Shown piece by piece: positions 4,901 to 7,103 of a stretch of 7,103 nt of DNA. Position 1 is the stretch's first letter, and the number at the start of each line of letters is the position of its first letter. Both the position numbers and the translations under genes were made by a program. Below the pieces are notes generated by a model that saw only the letters and a list, made by a program, of their open reading frames with translations, searched no databases and was not told where the DNA came from. Source of the stretch: a bacterium (lineage in GTDB: Bacteria; Actinomycetota; Actinomycetes; Actinomycetales; Actinomycetaceae); the NCBI GenBank assembly GCA_030544165.1, contig JAUNRP010000107.1:1-7103 (forward strand), read 5' to 3'.

Positions 4901-6890
4901 GATTGATGATGGTCTTCTGGACCTTGTAGGCCGGGCCGCTGGGTGGTGGGACATCATCAGGCTTGGGGAAAGAGCATGAGGCAAAGTCTGAGGGGCTACC
5001 AGAATCTGCGAGAGGGAACCCGTTGGTGGAGCTGGTGACATCGGTCAGACCCAGGTTGCCCTTCCAATTCACGGTGTACAGATTTCGATCCGCGCCAGAT
5101 GCGTAGAGAGTGTCCCCGATGAACGCGAGGCCCCGAAGTCCCTCACTGACTCCGGATGCTGTGGGGGGAGTCGGGACGACACTCGCAGATCCGAGTGAGC
5201 CTGTGAAGTTCGCGTACTTTGCGACGGTGCCCGTGCCGTAATGGGTGTAGAGATTCCCGAGGCCATCGAAAGCGAGGTCGGCCGTTCCGGAAGCCCTGCC
5301 CCCACCAGTGGTCTGAATGGTCGGCCCCGTCGTCCATGCGGCTGTGGTTGAGGTGCCGGCCACCAGTGCGTCGACCTGTGCCTTCGTGAGGTATCTCGTC
5401 GTTCCACCGTTTGACGCAACCCAGAGGTTCCCGAGGTGGTCGAAAGCCATCCCCGTGTAGTAGGTGTCCGCGAGACCGGTGGTGGCGTACTCAGTGGTAA
5501 CTCCGGAAGCCGAGTCGTAGGTGATCAGCCTGTGGCTGCCGGGCTTATTGACAGCCGTGTTGTATCGGAGGCCGAAGAGTTTCGTTGGGTGGTCCGCGGT
5601 TGCACCGATTGCGTCAACGCGCTTGTTCGTGGACGCCGAGTCATTGAGCACCTTGGTGTGTGCTGGTGCCGAACTTCCTGGCTGCCACCAGTAGGCGGTC
5701 GTGGAGCCCGAATTCAACTGGTTGTGGCTGACGAGGAGCCTGTTCTCACAGACGGCCGGGACGGGAGGCGTATCTCCCGGCATCGAAAAGATGTCGTAGT
5801 CGGAACCCCAGGCATCTGTGGTCGCGCGAGCGATCTGGGTGGAGATGCCGAACGGCCTGTCCCTGTCGGGATCACCGGTATACCCCCCACCAAAGCAACC
5901 AGCGTAGGAGACTTGGCGCTCGACGACGATCTCGGTTCCTGCGGGAAGCCACGTGTTCCCTGTCCACGTCGAAGGGTCGTATGGCCAGTTCAGCGAGTCA
6001 ATCCAGTCCGCATTGCTGAACCGAGCTTGCGAAGCGGGGTCGAGGCCGATGTAGATGGGCGTACTGGGATCGTTCGCCACGTAGGTGGCGTTGGCCATGA
6101 CCTCGGAGGTGATGTCCACGTCGCCAGGCGCTGTGAACCGAATCGTGTCGCCACTTGCGCTCGGATCGTTGTATGCGCGGATCGTGCGGTCACCGGGCGT
6201 CAAGAACACCTTGCCGAGCCCGTTGACATCGGCGAACTTCATATCCGCCAGCCACGCGCCAGCGTCACCCACCCGTTGGACGAATCGATAGGTTCCCGAA
6301 CACTGGTTGTGAGCCACAGATGAGACGTTGTCCAACGAGATCGTCGGTGTGGAAGTGATCCTGGCGTCTGCGGACGCAAGAACGGCGGCGTGCTCAGGAA
6401 GGTTCGCGTTGACAGTTGCGGAGCCTTGGAAGTTGAGCGTGTCGTTCTTCAGAGTGTTGAGCGTGAACGTACATGCCGTCGCTGAACACGCGCCCCGGGT
6501 CATGTCGACGGCGCCACCTCCCGCCCAGGTGAAGTTTCCAACGGTTGGAAGGCTGTCGAATGGGGCGTTCGGATCCGCGTAGATGCTGATGGTGGCAGAA
6601 CGGTCGACCCCTGCCTCGATGACGTCGCCGAACACGAAGCTGACCGTGTAGGTGAACTGTTGACCTTGGATCGGATCCGGGGCGGTCGGACTGTGGTTCA
6701 TCGTGACAGTGACCGAGGGGTCGCTCTCCGCTGCTGGCGGAAACGTAGCCGGCGTGTAGGCGCTCGCGCTCTGCGGGTTCACCAGGGTGAGCGGCAGGAG
6801 GAGAACCAGGAGCACGAACGCTGCGAGGATCGCGCGGACGTTGCCCAGGTGCGCCGAAGAGGCACGCGTGGCGGCAGTCGAGCGGGTCAC
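1992..6890 (-). CDS. Giant ancillary/tip pilin-like surface adhesin with propeller-like head, DUF11-like stalk and LPQAG anchor
   Basis: Secreted 1632-residue protein, probably a pilus tip or wall-anchored adhesin. The start is GTG at 6890, the first possible start after an in-frame TGA at 6920-6918, and GGAGG lies five bases upstream. Residues 1-44 are a signal peptide (core about 20-37, cleavage after Ala-Ser-Ala44). Residues 45 to about 375 are beta-rich and unassigned. Residues about 378-642 are beta-propeller-like. DUF11-like modules lie at about 652-818, 933-1123 (divergent), 1124-1286 and 1287-1465. A prealbumin-fold domain lies at about 820-932 (Lys827, Glu882, Asn929). The C-terminal CNA_B/SpaA-like domain (about 1466-1590) has Lys1473, E-box YWLVETRAPVGF (Glu1536) and Asn1586. 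LPQAG is at 1592-1596, then a membrane helix and basic tail. No VYPK pilin motif, MIDAS (DxSxS) or thioester Cys-Gln motif is present, so a shaft role is unlikely. All 18 cysteines fall after the signal peptide. Family membership is clear; the ligand is unknown. Confidence 0.92.
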   Translation of the reverse strand: MTRSTAATRASSAHLGNVRAILAAFVLLVLLLPLTLVNPQSASAYTPATFPPAAESDPSVTVTMNHSPTAPDPIQGQQFTYTVSFVFGDVIEAGVDRSATISIYADPNAPFDSLPTVGNFTWAGGGAVDMTRGACSATACTFTLNTLKNDTLNFQGSATVNANLPEHAAVLASADARITSTPTISLDNVSSVAHNQCSGTYRFVQRVGDAGAWLADMKFADVNGLGKVFLTPGDRTIRAYNDPSASGDTIRFTAPGDVDITSEVMANATYVANDPSTPIYIGLDPASQARFSNADWIDSLNWPYDPSTWTGNTWLPAGTEIVVERQVSYAGCFGGGYTGDPDRDRPFGISTQIARATTDAWGSDYDIFSMPGDTPPVPAVCENRLLVSHNQLNSGSTTAYWWQPGSSAPAHTKVLNDSASTNKRVDAIGATADHPTKLFGLRYNTAVNKPGSHRLITYDSASGVTTEYATTGLADTYYTGMAFDHLGNLWVASNGGTTRYLTKAQVDALVAGTSTTAAWTTGPTIQTTGGGRASGTADLAFDGLGNLYTHYGTGTVAKYANFTGSLGSASVVPTPPTASGVSEGLRGLAFIGDTLYASGADRNLYTVNWKGNLGLTDVTSSTNGFPLADSGSPSDFASCSFPKPDDVPPPSGPAYKVQKTIINPDGSIQPVNGAEGSIPGQPRVINPDGSVTIDYLVTVTAVGTEAGQFPAITDTARVPAGFTLEGLALNGVSQPNPPSFTIPSARLDPTGATDPISRTYRVTLTARAPDLNAVNWTEAGRCDTSGVGNPAHGGFFNRVTMANDQDGPNNNDACAPVEAPAQLTLIKEIVNEAGQTVGTIPADSQYFTLSAFGPSTISGSSPTSGATAASGRVLPGTYLLHEQGNHSTAGQYRQYAEWSCVTSANQPIAVDGGQITVKTGDNITCRVKNTKIPKVHIVKTATTPTEANPHIGQTIIPDAEGRFIASYTVTVTNTSGFATTTGEITDRFRVPDGIVWDGDRTATVTRLGTAGTANDVPATLTRDQLHQGAVLATSIADLPDGASYSFRIDIPLRLNLDAASTGTGTVYDQNAQSLGVCESNTSPGGHPYTSTASGIPNVTSLAGEDLTYTDIPIEDNIACIPVQWVKFSVEKRAEGGEPGGIGDPVEVNEDGRTVTLTYHVTVRNTGETAGTSPEITDTLTLPAGFEVQSVTVDDDPVTVAQDGTFTLPAVPLAAGLPTPTDASSRTFKIVVTAVAPLPATADWPAAGECEAVDGEPFTGGFRNKVTMPGDTDGEENNEACVETTPPTFRVNKAAPAEYDEDGAVVDWAAPGTTGATVRVGDDGAVTVHYRIEVTNNGNAPGTHPAINDTVTLPAGFELTSIRLGSAVGEGDLVFESQPGAGLVATHTFTIPAGTANMLKDATAYYYVTVTAVAPDLGTVDWENAGTCETEGAGNPAAGGFFNLVTMDGDTDGPDNNDACVPVEPPVRPFTLLKQAEHCDASLPLCALDGASFVLFDTDPTVEGAEPLENGITVDTTNGPRFTSSELPVPATYWLVETRAPVGFQLLPAPVEFELTTTGIVLTDPEANPTITVSGEEGAAFQLDVINLPGGELPQAGGEGTTAFALAGLLLVGTGLFFSVRTPTKSPGRHALT
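1995..2117 (-). other. Variant LPQAG sorting signal, membrane helix and basic tail of the large pilin
   Basis: Codons 1592-1596 read Leu-Pro-Gln-Ala-Gly. A hydrophobic stretch of about 18 residues (about 1602-1619) follows, then a tail with Arg1620, Lys1624 and Arg1628. The layout is a textbook sorting signal, but Ala replaces the usual Thr at the sortase cleavage site. The Ala codon is GCA, one transition from the Thr codon ACA. Confidence 0.9.
2121..2495 (-). other. C-terminal CNA_B/SpaA-like domain with E-box
   Basis: Residues about 1466-1590 of the large protein. FTLLKQAE (Lys1473) begins the domain, Cys1478 and Cys1485 sit in a short loop, YWLVETRAPVGF provides the E-box Glu1536, and DVIN (Asn1586) ends it just before the sorting signal. 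This Lys-Glu-Asn arrangement is typical of intramolecular isopeptide-forming CNA_B domains. The E-box closely resembles that of the neighbouring major pilin (LVETKAPDGY), which supports joint function. Confidence 0.85.
2496..4937 (-). repeat. Stalk of three similar and one divergent DUF11-like modules plus one prealbumin-fold insert
   Basis: Three modules (nt 4937-4437, 3521-3033 and 3032-2496) share an order of motifs. These are an opening Lys (659, 1131, 1291), a strand of the type Y-x-V-T/E-V-T, then I-T/N-D-T with VPAGF or LPAGF (Asp714, 1177, 1348), an AG-x-C turn, GGF-(F/R)-N-x-VTM (Asn797, 1263, 1442), and an acidic NN(D/E)AC end. Lys, Asp and Asn are candidates for an internal isopeptide bond by analogy with Ig-like surface repeats. 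A fourth module (nt 4094-3522) keeps EITDRFRVPDG but has lost the GGF-N and acidic motifs. A prealbumin-fold domain (nt 4433-4095) sits between modules one and two. The modules are clearly diverged at DNA level, so this is an old duplication. Confidence 0.8.
4965..5759 (-). other. Beta-propeller-like region of the large adhesin
   Basis: Residues about 378-642 carry recurring blade-like motifs: GMAFDHLGNLWVAS (480-493), DLAFDGLGNLYTH (538-550) and GLAFIGDTLYASG (587-599), with related segments around 383-402 and 437-463. The pattern (G/D)-L/M-A-F-D-x-x-G-N-L-Y/W matches NHL/SMP-30-like propellers and propeller-like domains of actinobacterial surface proteins (DUF6923 may be the relevant family; I could not search). 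Cys381 and Cys639 bracket the region and could join its ends by a disulfide. The blade number is not certain; about five to six fits the length. Confidence 0.65.
6759..6890 (-). other. Signal peptide of the large adhesin
   Basis: Residues 1-44: an extended polar, basic n-region, a strongly hydrophobic core (ILAAFVLLVLLLPLTLV, 21-37) and Ser-Ala-Ser-Ala before the likely cleavage site at 44/45. This marks the protein for Sec export, as expected for a sortase substrate. Confidence 0.88.
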
Positions 6891-6895
6891 CGTCC

Positions 6896-6900
6896 CCTCC
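6896..6900 (-). promoter_or_regulatory. Ribosome binding site deciding the GTG start of the large adhesin
   Basis: The minus strand reads GGAGG, then GGACG, then GTG at 6890. The frame is closed by TGA at 6920-6918 and has no other start codon in between, so this site and the GTG fix the N-terminus. Confidence 0.8.
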
Positions 6901-6950
6901 CAAGGCTCGGTGCGGAATCAAGAAACCTTGAGCGCCAATCCTGCCCCCGA

Positions 6951-6988
6951 CTCAACACTCGAGGAGACCGTAACAAGCCTCAACACTC
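6951..6988. repeat. Direct 10-bp repeat CTCAACACTC in the leader/promoter region
   Basis: CTCAACACTC occurs at 6951-6960 and again at 6979-6988, 28 bp apart start to start, in the AT-richer region upstream of the large adhesin gene. It is a perfect short direct repeat. It could be a tandem regulator site, but no known consensus is recognised. Confidence 0.45.
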
Positions 6989-6992
6989 AATC

Positions 6993-7022
6993 ACAATACG
7001 GTTTGGCAACTTTCCATGAGAA
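6993..7022 (-). promoter_or_regulatory. Weak candidate promoter for the pilus operon
   Basis: On the minus strand, TTCTCA (7022-7017) and TATTGT (6998-6993) are separated by 18 bases. Each matches four of six positions of the sigma-70-type -35 and -10 hexamers. The location, about 100 bases before the GTG start, is reasonable. A better -35 match, TTGCCA at 7009-7004, has no fitting -10. Actinobacterial promoters match consensus poorly, so this is only a tentative placement. Confidence 0.25.
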
Positions 7023-7043
7023 ATTTTGAAATGTCCACGCTGT

Positions 7044-7061
7044 TTACCAAAGCCTTACCAA
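7044..7061. repeat. Tandem TTACCAA (TTGGTAA) motifs spaced 11 bp
   Basis: TTACCAA occurs at 7044-7050 and 7055-7061, that is 11 bp apart start to start, about one helical turn. On the minus strand this reads TTGGTAA twice. The spacing places both copies on the same face of the DNA, as in tandem operator sites. The regulator is unknown. Confidence 0.4.
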
Positions 7062-7079
7062 TCGTTGCAATCGCAACGA
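7062..7079. promoter_or_regulatory. Perfect 18-bp inverted repeat, possible operator
   Basis: TCGTTGC-AATC-GCAACGA has 7-bp perfect arms and a 4-base centre. No T-tract follows on either strand, so a terminator is unlikely. It lies about 170 bp upstream of the GTG of the large adhesin, immediately beside the tandem TTACCAA motifs and three bases from a second palindrome. This fits a regulatory site, though its target could also be a gene beyond the right edge. Confidence 0.45.
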
Positions 7080-7081
7080 GT

Positions 7082-7097
7082 TGGGACCTAAGTCCCA
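7082..7097. promoter_or_regulatory. DosR-box-like palindrome TGGGAC-CTAA-GTCCCA
   Basis: The 6-bp arms are perfect. The minus-strand core GGGACTTAGGTCCC fits the short mycobacterial DosR (DevR) pattern GGGACTT-nn-G-n-CCC. It differs from the longer consensus TTSGGGACTWWAGTCCCSAA at one core position and in the flanks. DosR-type NarL/LuxR-family response regulators act in hypoxia and redox responses. The site is about 190 bp upstream of the adhesin start and 6 bp from the window edge, so it might serve an unseen gene to the right. Confidence 0.45.
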
Positions 7098-7103
7098 GTT
7101 AAA

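Noticed and set aside
1473..4979. An uninterrupted 1168-codon open frame on the plus strand, and long plus-strand frames at 54-929 and 5436-6323
   Set aside because: They share codon boundaries with the minus-strand pilin genes and stay open only because those genes avoid TTA, CTA and TCA codons. The longest one runs through the spacer between the pilin genes, and its composition (Arg/Gly/Asp/Val-rich, no domains) is typical of antisense shadows. It is useful only as a codon-use signal.
5600..5660. DSAST / DSASG sequences in the adhesin head as a possible MIDAS of a VWA domain
   Set aside because: MIDAS needs D-x-S-x-S; here the spacing is wrong (D-S-A-S-T) and the surrounding Rossmann-type hydrophobic strand is missing.
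6394..6921. Minus-strand 175-codon frame overlapping the start of the large adhesin
   Set aside because: It is in another frame over the signal peptide and N-terminal domain, is Arg/His/Pro-rich and has no recognisable fold. The adhesin frame has the RBS, signal peptide and sorting signal.
6660..7029. Plus-strand small frames reaching into the upstream region (6660-7019 and 6787-7029)
   Set aside because: They lie mostly antisense to the adhesin signal peptide, are Arg-rich, and their C-terminal parts read through the repeat-rich regulatory DNA. No domain or membrane segment supports them.
7062..7097. The two palindromes as a rho-independent terminator of a gene right of the window
   Set aside because: Neither hairpin is followed by a T-run on either strand, and the stems are of operator rather than terminator type.
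6891..7103. CRISPR array or mobile-element ends in the repeat-rich upstream region
   Set aside because: The repeats are only 7-10 bases, in two copies each, without regular spacers, terminal inverted repeats or a transposase.

Overview
The window shows part of a cell-surface pilus (fimbria) locus of a high-GC Gram-positive bacterium, almost certainly an actinobacterium. Three things point there: high GC coding sequence, very biased codon use, and sortase-type sorting signals with SpaA/FimA-style pilin architecture. I cannot name a genus from the sequence. Both real genes lie on the minus strand, so the window reads biologically from right to left.

Region by region, in transcription order. 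Bases 7103-6891 are an AT-richer upstream region with no convincing gene. It holds two near-adjacent perfect palindromes, one of which resembles the mycobacterial DosR box, plus two sets of short direct repeats. It is the likely promoter/operator region of the operon. Bases 6890-1992 encode a 1632-residue secreted, wall-anchored ancillary or tip pilin/adhesin. Its order is: signal peptide, N-terminal beta-rich region, beta-propeller-like region, three similar and one divergent DUF11-like beta-sandwich modules interrupted by a prealbumin-fold (SpaA-like) domain, a C-terminal CNA_B/SpaA-like domain with an E-box, and an unusual LPQAG sorting signal. Bases 1991-1890 are a 102-bp intergenic spacer with two GC-rich stem-loops. 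Bases 1889-1 encode a major (shaft-forming) pilin of the SpaA/FimA/SpaH type. It has the pilin motif VYVYPKN, a fimbrial D2 isopeptide domain, an E-box and an LPLTG sorting signal, and it runs off the left edge of the window only a few residues after LPLTG.

In known actinobacterial pilus operons (for example fimQ-fimA-srtC in Actinomyces and spa clusters in Corynebacterium) the pilin-specific class C sortase accompanies these genes. Here it would be expected just beyond base 1. The inferred division of labour is that the sortase joins major pilin subunits through Lys222 to the Thr of LPLTG, while the large protein is added as tip or accessory subunit, or is anchored on its own. The large protein lacks a pilin motif, so it cannot be a shaft subunit of the usual kind.

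The most unusual points are these: a beta-propeller-like region where classical tip pilins have a von Willebrand A or thioester domain; 18 cysteines that pair naturally module by module; acidic DxDG-NN loops that recur in three modules; a base-composition and codon-use boundary near base 4979, between the adhesive head and the stalk; and the DosR-like palindrome upstream.
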